Assembly (NCBI GenBank): GCA_914767715.1
Contig: OU612070.1
Coordinates: forward strand, 28,570,025 to 28,634,024
Length of the DNA stretch: 64,000 nt
Direction: 5' to 3'
Origin: Membranipora membranacea
Taxonomy: Eukaryota; Bryozoa; Gymnolaemata; Cheilostomatida; Membraniporidae
The notes under the pieces: generated by a model
The model's database searches: none
What the model was told of the DNA's origin: nothing
The model's input: the letters and a program-made list of their open reading frames with translations, nothing else
In this document: in pieces, positions 36,854-49,335 of the stretch
Layout of the letters: every line of letters starts with the position of its first letter
Position numbering within the stretch: position 1 is the first letter of the stretch
Translations under genes and position numbers: made by a program

Positions 36854-37640
36854 TTACAAACTAAACTTTGTTCTCGCGAACAAAATCTGTAGTGGGTGTT
36901 CTAAATAATCTGACCTGAACTTGTCTTTCTTTCGCATATATTGTAATTGTTCGTTACTGAGGACGCTAATGATGTTCCGCAGCTCTCTGTTAATGACACT
37001 ACATGCTCGCAGGAAGTTGTTCACCTGCGTGGCTATCTGGGTGATAATGTTTTCGAGGTTTGCTACTATTTGGTTTGACTTCTGACACACCACACGATTT
37101 GGTGTCCAAAATCTCACTCGGCGTGACTTCTGGATTACTATTCGGTTTGACGTCTAAATTCTCACTGTTCTGAATGACAGTCTTGATGCTACTGATTCAC
37201 GCTCTAACTGCTGCATATACTTGGTACTTAATGCTGCACCGATGATGATATCTGTTTCACTTTGATGATATCTGTATGAATGTCATCGGCTTTTTGGCAG
37301 CAATCGCTGCTGCATACCCTTAACGTTGGCGCCAATGAAGGAGGCGTGACTCAGCTTTGGTAGGCAGTTTCACTTTGATGATATCTGTATGAATGTCATT
37401 GGCTTTGGTTGAGATATGTAGTTATCTCTGTTGACTATATTATTAGGTGTGATGGTAGCAGTCATGTGATGAACAGTGTCTATTAGTGGTTTGAGATGGC
37501 ATTAGGTATGTCAATATTGAAGTTGGTTGAGATTTGAAGGTGTTTCTCTGGATTATAGTATTAGGTGTGATGGTAACAGTCAGGTGATGAATAGTATCTA
37601 GTAGTGATTAGAAACGGTATGCCGTAGGATAGTCATGTAA
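36854..37640 (-). pseudogene. Decayed coding-like tract with internal repeats, family unknown
   Basis: On the - strand, several overlapping frames carry protein-like sequence broken by stops and frame changes. Two diverged copies read LIDTVHHMTATITPNNIV and LDTIHHLTVTITPNTII, with matching DNA units about 118 bp apart. The final part is open for 87 codons (36854-37117) and looks helical (ENIITQIATQVNNFLRAC). Another frame gives KPNSNPEVTPSEILDTKS. DNA units with TTTGATGATATCTGTATGAA also repeat (about 37255 and 37368). I do not recognise the protein. It could be an old gene or a mobile-element relic. Confidence 0.35.
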
Positions 37641-37745
37641 TATTGTCATCATTGTAATCTTAAATCGTGCTGAAGTTTGGTCATTATAGATCAAAGGAAA
37701 AAAGAAGGGGGGGGGGTAAAGCATTATAAAACCCTAAACCATATG

Positions 37746-38692
37746 GGAGAGGTATACACCCGAGGGTGCTGGGGGCTGGAACAATCAACAATGAAAGCTC
37801 CCCCAGTGGGACTCGAACCCACAACTCCTGCGGCACTAATCGCCTGGCAGTGAATAGCAAGCGCGCTAACCGATTGCGCCATCTCACCATCCCCAAAAAA
37901 GAATGGGTTGATGGCGCTAATTAGATAGCCCGCTATTCACTACTCGGAGTTGTGTTCTCTCATCCCACAGCACATTCCAATCCACCATTGCCACCCTATG
38001 AAACACAGCGTACGTGTTAGGGTTATTGGCCTTACATGGCCCATTGCTGGGACCCCTTGTAGTAGGTTTAGCTGTCTTTCCAGCTTGTCAGCATGTCTTT
38101 CCATGCTGTCACATGTCTTTCCATGAGTCAGTCAGTAGACAAGTACACAGGAGAGGTATACACCCGAGGGTGCTGGGGGCTGGAACAATCAACAATGAAA
38201 GCTCCCCCAGTGGGACTCGAACCCACAACTCCTGCGGCACTAATCGCCTGGCAGTGAATAGCAAGCGCGCTAACCGATTGCGCCATCTCACCATCCCCAA
38301 AAAAGAATGGGTTGATGGCGCTAATTAGATAGCCCGCTATTCACTACTCGGAGTTGTGTTCTCTCATCCCACAGCACATTCCAATCCACCATTGCCACCC
38401 TATGAAACACAGCGTACGTGTTAGGGTTATTGGCCTTACATGGCCCATTGCTGGGACCCCTTGTAGTAGGTTTAGCTGTCTTTCCAGCTTGTCAGCATGT
38501 CTTTCCATGCTGTCACATGTCTTTCCATGAGTCAGTCAGTAGACAAGTACACAGGAGAGGTATACACCCGAGGGTGCTGGGGGCTGGAACAATCAACAAT
38601 GAAAGCTCCCCCAGTGGGACTCGAACCCACAACTCCTGCGGCACTAATCGCCTGGCAGTGAATAGCAAGCGCGCTAACCGATTGCGCCATCT
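37746..38692 (-). mobile_element. Tandem array of a 404-bp unit containing the tRNA-derived SINE
   Basis: Two full 404-bp units (37746-38149 and 38150-38553) are followed by a 139-bp truncated third (38554-38692). Each full unit is a roughly 230-bp SINE plus a roughly 175-bp spacer (containing GTCTTTCCATGCTGTCACAT). The units look essentially identical, so the duplication is recent or maintained. Each SINE has a - strand A box (TGGCGCAATCGG) and B box (GGTTCGAGTCC). On the + strand, a degenerate second half (ATGGCGCTAATTAGATAGCC) mirrors the first but lacks the anticodon part. Confidence 0.85.
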
Positions 38693-38699
38693 TATAATG

Positions 38700-39482
38700 A
38701 GTCGATTCTAAAAAAATGATAATGCTGTCAACCAGGGTTAATTTATAAAATAAAATAAAATCACCATAAAATGCTGCTTTCAACTTAAAATTATATTTAA
38801 TGTTAGGTTGTTTATCATGCTGCGCGTACATAAACCAAGGTTAGTTTTATAACAAAATTCCCAACACCTTGAAGATATGAAATAATTAAATCATCCTTAT
38901 TCGTGGTGAAATTGGATGACGGATATTTCTATATAGGCATGCAGGACCACTTATAGCAACTCAACAATACTTGGCAACACCGGCTAATCCCATAGAAATA
39001 CTTAATGTAATCGCAAAATGTTTCCTCCCCTCGTTGTCCAAAATGAGGCAAAATCTTGTGTGGGCTATGATCAATTCTCTGTCAGCTGGGATGGAAATTT
39101 AATGCAAAGGCAAAAATACAACATCTAATCTCCCTGACATAGCTATGAAATTTCCACTGTTGATATCAGTACAGAAGTACTAACTACCTGACTATGAAAT
39201 TCTTTAGTCTGTTGGTAAGCTTTAATAAGAAATTATAGTCAAAGTAATTATGGTTGTATGATGAAATGTGGTGATATAATAAATCATGGTAGAAGCTTAT
39301 CCCTGGGTACATCATAATACTTTTCATACTCTCTTCATAAACCTATTAACTTAAATAGATGAGGTGTCCATCTGCTTGATTGGTTAACACACCACTGCCA
39401 CCAAGCTCAAAGTCAGGTCAGGTCAAAACATATACTTATAATTAGTAACATTTTAAAGATCAGATAGTGATAGTGAGTAGAA
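38700..39482. other. Upstream region of the SLC18B1-like gene
   Basis: No coding segment or clear core promoter motif is seen. The sequence is AT-rich and single-copy as far as can be judged within this window. Confidence 0.4.
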
Positions 39483-39582
39483 CAAGTTGGTTCCCTCTGT
39501 GGTTGCGGAGGGATATTGCAAATTTTTGGTATCAAAACCAAACATTTGCAATATACCTCCGCCACCACAGAGGGAACAAACT
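39483..39582. mobile_element. Foldback MITE 115 bp upstream of the transporter start
   Basis: The left arm is CAAGTTGGTTCCCTCTGTGG onward and the right arm CCACAGAGGGAACAAACTGAC; both continue inward through CGGAGG and ATTGCAAAT, with a loop of about 20 bp. Related single ends occur near 40410-40450 (CGCCACCTCAGAGGGAACAA) and 49908-49935 (GAGGTGGCGGAGTGATATTG), so the family is present several times. Confidence 0.7.
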
Positions 39583-39695
39583 GACAATACATCAACTAAA
39601 ATATTTCAGTTCTTATATATATTTCATTGATCAAGGATTTGAACAAAAAGGAAAATCAATTAATGATCTTCTGATTACTCCAGAGTCATCTAATA

Positions 39696-41574
39696 ATGGG
39701 AAATGCAGACAATGAAAGGCAACAGCTGATATGCCAAGATAAAGCTGTTGATGACACAGACAGTCTCGATAATAAGGTAAAAACCGGAACTATAATAATG
39801 TTGTTGGGTGTCCAGTTTTTGATGACGTGTGTGGATTACATGCCAGTACCGTTCTTGCCGAAGGAAGGTGGCATCAGAGGACTGAATGAGATACAAATGG
39901 GTATCATAATCGGATCTTATGAACTGGCTAAGACACTGGTTTCTCCTTTCTGTGATAAAATAGTAAGTATGATGTAATTACATAAATATGTGCATGTACA
40001 GTGATATGATATCCCATATCAAGCTACTTCTGGATTGTACTAATCATTTGTCGACTGTAGGACAATAGCGATAACTAAATCATAGCTTGATTCTGCAGTG
40101 AACTATGCAATAGAACAAAAAAATTGTCATATATAGAGATGAAAGACCAGCACGGAGGTAAATTAGTGAAAATTTAATCTGTTTATGTTCATCATCTTTT
40201 CCTAATTTTTATGAATGCGGACTTCCACATAAAACGACTACAAAAAACTTCAAGTGCGATGATTCGATTCATATAACAAATTTTCTTCATATTGTAGCGC
40301 AACCATTCACTAAATTTAGATATGTCAAAACTAGAACAGGAGTTTTCCTTCTGCGGATGCAGAGGAAAATTTAAAAAGCTGAATTTCATGGCGCCACAAT
40401 TTCTGACTTTTGCAATAAGCACTTCGCCACCTCAGAGGGAACAAACTTCTATGTCAATGCAGTTTTTCTTCATACAAATAGGATTTTACCTCAAGTAGAT
40501 TTACAACAAATTGGTCTGTGTCCTTCAAGGCATTTTACTCAGGTCTAACGAGAACAAGCTGTAAAGTAACGAAATTTATTAACATTTGTGTTATAGCCAA
40601 ATTTAGACGGAATGGGTTCAGAGACTGTTCTATTTTTTTATTAGGTTGTTACTCTCTTTTTTAAGTAGATCGGTGCTATGGAGATCTTTCTTGTTATAGA
40701 CAATATGCATTCACAACAACATTCTACTAGACCAATGCATGTTTTTTTCAAAGCAGATTTTCTGAATCGCCCATAATCATAATCACTATTTTATTTCACA
40801 TTTTATTCTTAGGCCAAAAATCTATATAACGCAGCAAGGAAGATTGTAAAAAATTCGCCAATTAGTGTCGGCACTAGACTAGATGAATTGACAAATCCCT
40901 TCGGTCAGGACCCATTAACACCTGGTCAGATACTGAGGAATTTTCCTAAGTATAAGGGATGATTTATTATTAATGTGTTAGTGGTGTGTTATAACCAGAG
41001 ACTATAGATATATCTATAGTCTCTGTTATAACTACATGTATGCCTGTAAAATAAGTTGACTCAGCATTTCCCATGCTCAGAAAATAATAAGTCAACTCTA
41101 AAAGTCGCTCTAAACTATTGGACAAGATGACTATTTGACCAAAGTGGCCCGATGGCTAAATTGAGTCGCTTTTGACCAGAGTCGGCACGCTATAGGCCAG
41201 TTATCGCCCCATGGAAACTAACTAATTGTTAGCTAACGGTGGGTCGCGGTATGGTGATCAAGGTGTTACCTGTGATATAGAGAAAAATCAACTGTCATGA
41301 CATACATCCAAAAAATGAAGAGTACTGCAACAGAGTCTCAATTAGGAGGCACTAACTGCAGAAAGCCCATGAGCGGCAAGGGCAAAGATAACTAACTAGA
41401 AAAGACATCATTATGTCTCTAAATGTTGAACCTTTCAGTAATGCAGTTTTGATGAAAAACATCACTGATTTACTGATTTCCTGTTACCCTTCATTAGACA
41501 ATAATAATCAAGTAAACATCATTATTTCCTTGCGATGCCACCAAATCTAAGTCCACTGTCCTCTGATATTTAAC

Positions 41575-41608
<34 letters not shown>

Positions 41609-44600
41609 TCATAATACAATAAGTGTACTTCAGTCTCCAGCTAATCATGCCATGGTCACTAAACCTTAAAGAAACTAATGGTATATTTCACTTCCCCCTA
41701 GACTGGATTGGCATGTGTATACATATAAAGTGTCAAAGATAATAAATGCCTGAAAATCGACTTATTGGCACTGCTTTATATATCATTTTACTTTATTCTT
41801 ATACTTCCAGATAGCGAAGTATACAGCCCGGCGAGCGCTTGTAGGCGGTGCTACAGTATGTGGAGTATGTAGCATATGCTTTGGGTAAGGCTTGAATTAT
41901 CTTGTTTAAGTATGAGCAACATAAAACCCCTGATATAACTGCAATTCAACATTGTCACTGCAGTTTTTAAAAATAATAACCCCATTTTCATCGAAAATAA
42001 TTGGCGCAAGCAGCTCTACCAAAGCAATAACCGATCTGAATATAGACATATCATAGAGCATTAGAAAGCTGCCAAACTACAAACACGAATACCCGAGTAA
42101 AAGCTTGATTTGATGATTATGCGTCATTTAAACTGGCTTGGCTAGGCTAGTGCAGAATTCCGTAGGCATTCCCGTGCGCACCATGGTTTATAAAAGAGGC
42201 TTCTCATGTGAGAACTTTCAAAAAAAGTTTTGCACGGTTGTTTGGATATCATTTTTGCCATTATGCAAAAATAACACAAAATGTGACTGCTCTAAATAGC
42301 CAATAGTGCCCTTAATAGCCAATGGTGATAGTGTTATAATATTTCCAATGCTCTAATTTAGTGTGAATATCATTTGAAGACTACTCTAAAGGAAAATCAT
42401 AAATCACTGTTGCCATGTAGATTTTATGCTTGAGCTGAGTTGTTATCACTTGGCTTGCCCTCGAGATATGCATCCATTCCCATGTATTGAGATCCAGCAG
42501 AAACTACTAAAACCCGGTCCTCTTTAGACAAAGTCTTTGATGCTAACCACTCGGCCATGCCATGCCATGCCAGCTCGCTGTACTTCGAAGAGCTCCACAC
42601 GAACTGAACATTCGAGCACAGCGCTAACTGGGAGGTATTCCCATTGATCGAACAGCCTCAAAATTCGCTCAGGTCGACCCATGGAACTACAGTAAATAAC
42701 TTTAGCCATAAGCCCAATGCTTTCCAATGGTAAATGATGTCTTGGTATTTGGCTCCGTCATTGACCCATATTTACAGCTCATAACATGATATATATATAC
42801 TTTATTATTGCCGATTCAAGTCAATGACCAATTGAAGGGTTTATCTTACTACAGACATATAAACCCATGATTAATTGTTTTGTCAGATTTTGGCATTGTC
42901 CTTAGTCAGCTGTTCAATACCGCTGCTAAGTGTAACTAAGTGCAATTGTATAGCAAGGTGTATATTTTCACCATCAGATGAATTTGACAGATATCATCTT
43001 TCTTTTATTAGTCATCTTTTCGACTGTTGAATCAGTTATTTACCCAATATATTATATACATAACTATATATATATATTACATAAAAGTATATTTCAGCAT
43101 GACAGGTTATACTAGAGGTTGGGTGATGTTCTCCCTTACTATTGCCTTAAGGATGATCTCAGGAGCTTGTGCAGCTCTCAGCAATGTCTCTACAGCGAGC
43201 ATAGTACTCAAATCAAAGAGTTACAACATCACCAAATTATTTGTAAGCTGACTTTATCTCAAGAGAATACTCTTTTCAACCATAAATTCTACCAAACTTT
43301 GATTGTGACCTATTGGTTAAGGTCGTATTATCTGATCCCCCCCAAGACACTCATCCCCCCCCGCCCCAGGGCTACCCGGTGATCATAAGGTCTTTATTAA
43401 TGTAGAAGGTTCACTTCAGTGCTGATTGGCTGTTTCAGTCAACAAAAGCAGTTTTTTAGGTAAAATTGAACTCTTTCTCTTTCATACATTATTTCATTAA
43501 GTTCCTGTATGAAAGTTATGGTTTTAGAATGGCATGTTTAATAATTTCTCCATGTCTATAACTATTGCATTACGGTACCCCACTGTATGTTTCTCAGGAA
43601 AGCCCCTTCAATTGAGATCGTGTTACTGAAATTTAATGACACAAACTCGCAGGAGCTCATCACTCTACACATATGGAACAAAAGGCCTCTCTTGGTGCAA
43701 TGATTCAGGGTGGTGGGGAAAATTAAAAGTGCCCTACTAATAACCTATGGTGCGATTGATGCCTGGCCATTCATTTATTCTCCCTGATCCTCGTCTCTAA
43801 TCTTCTCCATTACCATAGTGATGATTTATGCTGAAGTAACTTGGAGGTCGATGTAATTATAGCTTTGTTGTCAGGGCTGAAAATGTTTGTTTGAAAAACA
43901 CTTATATAAGCAAAATACAGCAGATCATGTGATATTGATGGCCGTGGCAAAAAATAAAGTGAGCGAGTCACGTTAATCACTGTAAATAATTTTGTCTTTT
44001 TTGTTGTTTTGCAGGGCTGGCTTGATATGTCCATAGTTCTTGGATTTGCTGGTGGGTATTTTGTTGGTGGTATTTTTTACAAGGTGAGGCACGCTGTGCT
44101 GTTTAGAGCACTCTATAGTGTCCTGACTGATGTGAATTTGTTGGAGCAGAATGCCCTCAGCTATCCCATAACCATTGGTATATATATCAGTGGTGCTAAC
44201 TAATTCAAGTCAATTAACTTTGCTGATTTTTTGTAGATTTAAGTGTTTTGTTTATTGTTTTAATGATAGTATAATATGTTACAGTATGGTAGACTCCATA
44301 TATGTAGTGCAAAAAAAACCTTAACACCATCCAAGCGCCAAAATATTATTGGCCCAAATCCTATCATTTTATAGTTACTTTGTCAAAACATTCTAAACAA
44401 CTACCATGACCAGTAAGACCACACCATATCCTAATCGTACCTCGTACCCAGAAGATGTTAGCCCAAACACAAGACCACACCATATCCTAATCGTACCTTG
44501 TACCCAGAAGATGTTAGTTAGCCCAAACACAAGACCACACCATATCCTAATCGTACCTTGTACCCAGAAGATGTTAGTTAGCCCAAACAAAACCACTTAA

Positions 44601-46053
44601 TTAACTTGTCTAATAACCTTCTTAATACCAACACCTATGAGTAGTCCTGTTAGTTTTACACCTATGAGTAGTCCTGTTAGTTTTACACCTATGAGTAGTC
44701 CTCTTATTTTTATTCCTTTATAACTCTTGTGTATAGAGAATCATCCTCCCATATTGGAGATAGGACTATTTCCATAAATGCAGAAATTAATATATACTGA
44801 ATATTATTTTGAAACAGAAATTGTGTTTTATAACATAATACTTTCAAGAATAGCTTACAGGCTGAAAATTAGATACTATCTTTTCTTCGCTGGTTGAAAT
44901 TTAGGCAAAAGCTTAGTTGTACTAGTAGAGATATCTTTAATTCCCTGGCTCTCCTTGCCTTGTAGTTTTTAGGGTTTGAGATGACATTTGTCGCTGTTGG
45001 GATCACCATACTCCTATCAGCCTTCTTACTGTGGATAGTAACACCAGACATCTGTGAGTTATCCCCACTCTTTCCACAAATTGTTTTTTTATAACTTTAT
45101 TTTTTAGCACATTTGTGTGACACGCCATGATTGGGATAGTTAGGGAAAATTAATTTTTTTAAAAGATGGCTATCAGTTTTTTTTCACTTTCTGCTTGAAG
45201 CAACAGAGCACTCGAATGCAGTCTCGAGACCTTAAACTGATATTTTCAAAGATTGACCAGATTCATTCTTTTCACATTAAGAATTCATGTATATACTCAC
45301 AGCAAAAGTTGCCTTATGATGCCTGACCAAGGCTTTATAATAGCTGTTAATACTTGTACTTTTTCCCTTTGCTGTATGTTTGATGTTAATTGAAGCTACA
45401 CCGAACGAATGACTCATTTTTTAACATTGGTGAATTGACAAGATGGAGGTTAGATTTAATTGTATTATCCCATTTTTTGAACAAAATAAGCGATTGAAGC
45501 AAAAAGTAATCATGAGGTTTACTATACGTTTGTAACTAAAGAAAATTTAATATAACTTGACACACACAAACATATAGAAAATGACATGAACAAAAACATA
45601 CAAGGGTAGGGTAGTACTAGTACATACTACATAGTAGGTAGGATCAGGGAGAGATATGAATAGGATGGTAAGATAGGTAGGTAGTAATGGTAGGATAATG
45701 AAAGTTGGTAGCATAAATTTTAGGTGTCTATTAATAAAGAGATAAATGTGAACTGAAGATTCAAAATTAGAAGCCACCTCCTTTCACATAGACTTACTCA
45801 GTTTTTTACAAATGGGCCTATAATTTTATCAAATACAAAGTTACTGTTAACGTGTATTATATTATTATATTGCATTATATATTATATTATTTCATGTTTG
45901 GTTATAAGGCGAGGATGGTGAGGGTGAGAGTTATTTTGACATGTTAAGATTGCCGGGTGTACTGATGATGTTCTGTGTATGTATGGTAGAAGAGATGTGT
46001 GTTATAGCATCCCTGACAATGCTTAGCCTCTGGCTCACACAGACGGTGGGTGC

Positions 46054-46097
<44 letters not shown>

Positions 46098-46112
46098 CCT
46101 CCCTCCCTCCCT

Positions 46113-46166
<54 letters not shown>

Positions 46167-49100
46167 ATCTATAGTTGAGAACAACTTGACGGGGCTAATA
46201 GCTAGGCTTGTGACATGGCTAGCTATTAGCATCTTTACCTACATTCAGATCCCTCAGTCTTTTTGTAGCTTGTGAAATCTTTTATCTCTAGTATCTCTCG
46301 TGATTGTTTATTTGTTTGAATAATTTTTTCATATGACATTTCGACATTACAAATTTCTGATCAATCATCCGTATATGTGTATATACGAGGCAGCTGAACC
46401 AAATTGTAGTTCAGTTGTTTATATTGCAGTATAATATTGAAGTAGCTAACATCGGATTTATCTACGCTGTCTGGCCAGCTACCTATGTCCTGTTTACGCC
46501 CCTCTCTGTCTGGGTCACAGAAAAGGTAAGTCAGTGTCATTACCTAATTATTGCATTGTATGCCAAAACCCAAATGACATGGAGCCTAGACTATTATCAT
46601 GAGCATCTCTGATCGTTAGAATCAATTTAGTATGAGTACCTAAAATGTGCCACCCCTAATAAGTAAAACGGTATTTGGGTCGTCACACAAAATTTCTTTT
46701 GATGGTACTCATGCTAAGTGATTTAATTCACTCTCGATCAGAGACATACATGCAATAGTATATCATGTGAGCAGTGTAGGTCAAAACCATAAATATAAAA
46801 AAGGAGTTTTTATACCATGGTCAAAACACATTGAGCGGTTGTAACTTCAGAGGTTCGCAGTTTTACACAACGACACCATTATGTACATGTAAGCTGACAG
46901 AAGCCCCGACAGCATATCCTCAGCGATATGATCAGTGGTTGCAACCTTGGTGTATAGAGAGGATTGCATGACAACAACACATCACATACTCAGCTGTTTT
47001 CGTGAGGATTAATCTCAATCGATCAGTTATAAAAAAACTGTTTGAGGATCAGCTCAGATTGCAACTAAACGGCTTTCAGGGAGTTAAGATCATTAGATTG
47101 CAGATGAGCCATGTTATAACTTGTCAGGACATGCGATGCTATACAATGGAATGGGAATTTGGGTTTATAACTATGGCTATTATTTTTATATGGGGGGTTT
47201 CTCAATTAAAAGCAGCCAAAATCGCAATCTGATCGCTCACCCAGTCAGTGAGTGAGACCTGCTATAAGGCCTCGCTCACAAGTCGCACACACATTGATGG
47301 AAACATATACATTCTGAGTGAGCGATTTGGGAATGAATTTGTCTCATTGATAGACCAAGTGAGCAATAATTTTGAGTGATGTGATCGTGATAATTTGCTT
47401 TAGTAAAACATCGCTCATTCTAATTGAAAGACCCCCCTGACCTCCCACCCTCCCTGCCCTGACTAACTGCTTTATTGCCTTTTTCTCACAGGGATTTGTC
47501 TGCTCCACAGTGATGATAAGTTTGCTTTGTTTGGCGTCCGTCTATTTCTTCTTGTGTCCGTCGCCGCTCCTCTTGGAGATTTTTCCTCACTATAACCAGT
47601 AAGTACACAATGTATCTGATTATGCGCCATAAGCCATCTACATTACAGTTATTGTATCCTAATTAGGCCGTAGTCATAAATATCCAACCAGATGTATTGA
47701 TTGAAGGCGTTCCCATTATTCTCTGATTTTCCTGCCAGTACACACAGCATTGATTAAATTGGAGAAAAGACCATGGTACAGAGCCTGTCTTACAATCTGA
47801 ATGCTAGAGATACAAACGTTCTATGCTGATCTAGAGTTTAAACAAAATCATAGTCATATTCAGAAATATTTGAAGTTGTCTTCCATCTGATTTTTAGTAG
47901 ACAACCCTCAGTGTTGCGATAATATTACATGTATGTGGAATAAATTTTTTCCACTCATTTGATAAAAATATGGTATAATGATTTATGATCATTGATACAC
48001 CACCTTATTAGAACTGACTTAGGTGACCTGCTTGTGTCGCAAGTAGCACCTTGCTTACATTCAAGCCTTCCTAGTACAATGCTTTTATTTTGCAGACCGT
48101 TGTGGTTGGTGATCGTGTTATTGGCTATTTTAGGCATTGTGATAGCATTCCTACTAACCCCACTATTTCAATCTGCGCTGAACATCGCTGTGTAAGTATT
48201 TCGATTCTGTACTTTTATTCAATCATGCTAACGTACCACTACCATTGAAAGGAAGTGCCCGACTAAAATCTCTATCTTAAAGCTTAAGGCCAATGTTGGG
48301 CTGAAGCATCTTGGGTTTTCCCAGTTAAAGAAGTCACGTCATGATGGGCTATGTTGCGTTATGATAACTAAGTGAACAATTAAAAACGTTAAATCATGCC
48401 AACTCTGACCTAGATTACCTAGCTAAGCAGAGCAAACAAATTCAGGAATCCAACCAGAAGAGAACCATTTTTTTCTAAAACTAATCATTTTGTGTATGAT
48501 TTCTAACCTTTAGTTTAAACGGCTATGAGGAGGATAACATGCACACATTTGCCAAGCTCTGCGGAATCTTCATCTCTGGACTTAGCTTTGGTTCCATGCT
48601 TGGACCACCATTGTCAGGAGCTATTACCCAAACTCAGGGCTACCCATGGCTGCTAACCATCCTCGCTATTGAGTGCCTTCTGACGGTGGGTTCACATTTC
48701 CCTTTTTCTCTATGCAGACATGTGTAACTATAAACTCAATTCTTCTTCCCGCTGCTCTGATTGGATTGTTGTTATTTCATGGTCCAAGTTTCAAGTTGTT
48801 CTTGCTCAATAGAATCTCCATGTGCAATGAAAACAGTTAGAGGAGTATTTTGTATTTGACAATCAGTATGGCTGCAGATATCGATTCACTGTTGGGTCCC
48901 AATCTCAAGTTTGTTGGGGTATGGGATCTTTATTTAAGTCAAGCCTTGCCATTCTTTCCCCTTTGGTGCCTAGAGCAGTACAAGATGTTAACTGCTTAAT
49001 CAAATCAGTATAAAATGTATCCAAATTAAATAATATTTTTTTCGCTATGAACCAATTAAACCGGATTTTATTCGGTTCCAGCGGTTGTTAATACACCCCC

Positions 49101-49326
49101 ACATGATAGAATCCCCTCAAGACCCCTACATGATAGAATACCCTCAACACCCCCACATGATAGAATACCCTCAACCCAAGGAGTTGTAGACAACTCCTTG
49201 CTCAACCGCACCTCTTATTTTACCCCCAAATCACTTGTGGCTTGTTTTATTTTGTAGTTTATTGTCTTCACCACATACCTTATTTACATGCAAGCAGCAG
49301 GTAGGCAGTTAGTGAAGAGACAATGA
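39696..49326 (+). CDS. SLC18B1: SLC18B1-like MFS transporter
   Basis: The product is a 12-helix major facilitator membrane protein; the vertebrate relative SLC18B1 is a vesicular polyamine transporter. Exons: 39696-39962, 41811-41884, 43098-43242, 44015-44083, 44966-45053, 45909-46045, 46430-46525, 47492-47598, 48096-48191, 48514-48685, 49258-49326; all phases agree, giving 439 aa. Recognisable segments are helix 1 (TIIMLLGVQFLMTCVDYMPVP), FLPKEGG and GIIIGSYELAKTLVSPF, the FGMTGY-to-ALSNVSTAS region, GFAGGYFVGGIFYKFLGFE (conserved Gly-rich helix 5), a central acidic loop (CEDGEGESYFDML), and NGYEEDNMHTFAK...GSMLGPPLSGAI near the end. The short C-terminus ends LVKRQ. Orthology to SLC18B1 rather than another SLC18-like carrier is likely but not proven. 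The transported substrate is inferred only from the family. Confidence 0.82.
40813..40962 (+). CDS. Candidate unassigned terminal exon (49 codons) in transporter intron 1
   Basis: An open frame begins directly at a good 3' splice site (TTTATTCTTAG, whose TAG would itself be an in-frame stop) and ends at TGA. It reads AKNLYNAARKIVKNSPISV, then GTRLDELTNPFGQDPLTPGQ, then ILRNFPKYKG. The composition is protein-like and charged. The phase (0) fits the end of transporter exon 1, so it could be an alternative last exon giving a truncated product, or a relic of another gene. I do not recognise the sequence. Confidence 0.35.
   Translation, partial: AKNLYNAARKIVKNSPISVGTRLDELTNPFGQDPLTPGQILRNFPKYKG
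40989..41032. mobile_element. 30-bp palindromic miniature element, copy 2, with 7-bp target duplication
   Basis: 40996-41025 is identical to the palindromes at 17617 and 63456 (left half CAGAGACTATAGATA). TTATAAC lies on both sides (40989-40995 and 41026-41032). It is inside transporter intron 1, 26 bp after the candidate exon. Confidence 0.85.
41577..41605. repeat. (TA)n microsatellite
   Basis: About 14 TA dinucleotides lie in transporter intron 1. Confidence 0.9.
44405..44590. repeat. Minisatellite of about 57-61-bp units, three copies
   Basis: The unit starts ACCACACCATATCCTAATCG and ends GCCCAAACACAAG; copies 2 and 3 are identical and copy 1 lacks a GTTA. It lies in a transporter intron and creates spurious open frames on both strands. 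Confidence 0.85.
44627..44712. repeat. 27-bp tandem repeat, three copies
   Basis: The unit is ACACCTATGAGTAGTCCTGT followed by TAGTTTT. It lies just downstream of the 44405 minisatellite in the same intron. Confidence 0.8.
46053..46164. repeat. (CT)n/(CCCT)n microsatellite next to a splice donor
   Basis: A CT run interrupted by CCCT units starts about 8 bp after the donor of transporter exon 6 (exon ends 46045). A pyrimidine-rich tract of this length so close to a donor could affect splicing. The long Ser-Leu open frame here is an artefact of the repeat. Confidence 0.9.
49080..49170. repeat. 28-bp minisatellite, three copies
   Basis: The unit is CACCCCCACATGATAGAATA followed by CCCTCAA, with small changes between copies. 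It lies in the last intron of the transporter gene. Confidence 0.8.
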
Positions 49327-49335
49327 CCCTGATAC

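Noticed and set aside
38014-38711. Two nearly identical open frames of about 100 codons
   Set aside because: They come from the 404-bp tandem repeat and read through the SINE; no protein evidence.
40420-40450. Independent regulatory motif CACCTCAGAGGGAACAA
   Set aside because: Matches the end of the 39483 foldback family, so it is better explained as a repeat fragment.
44393-44600. Open frames on both strands with internal repeats
   Set aside because: Created by the 57-61-bp minisatellite in an intron.
45941-46232. Open frames of Ser-Leu and Arg-Glu repeats
   Set aside because: They run into the (CT)n microsatellite past a good splice donor.
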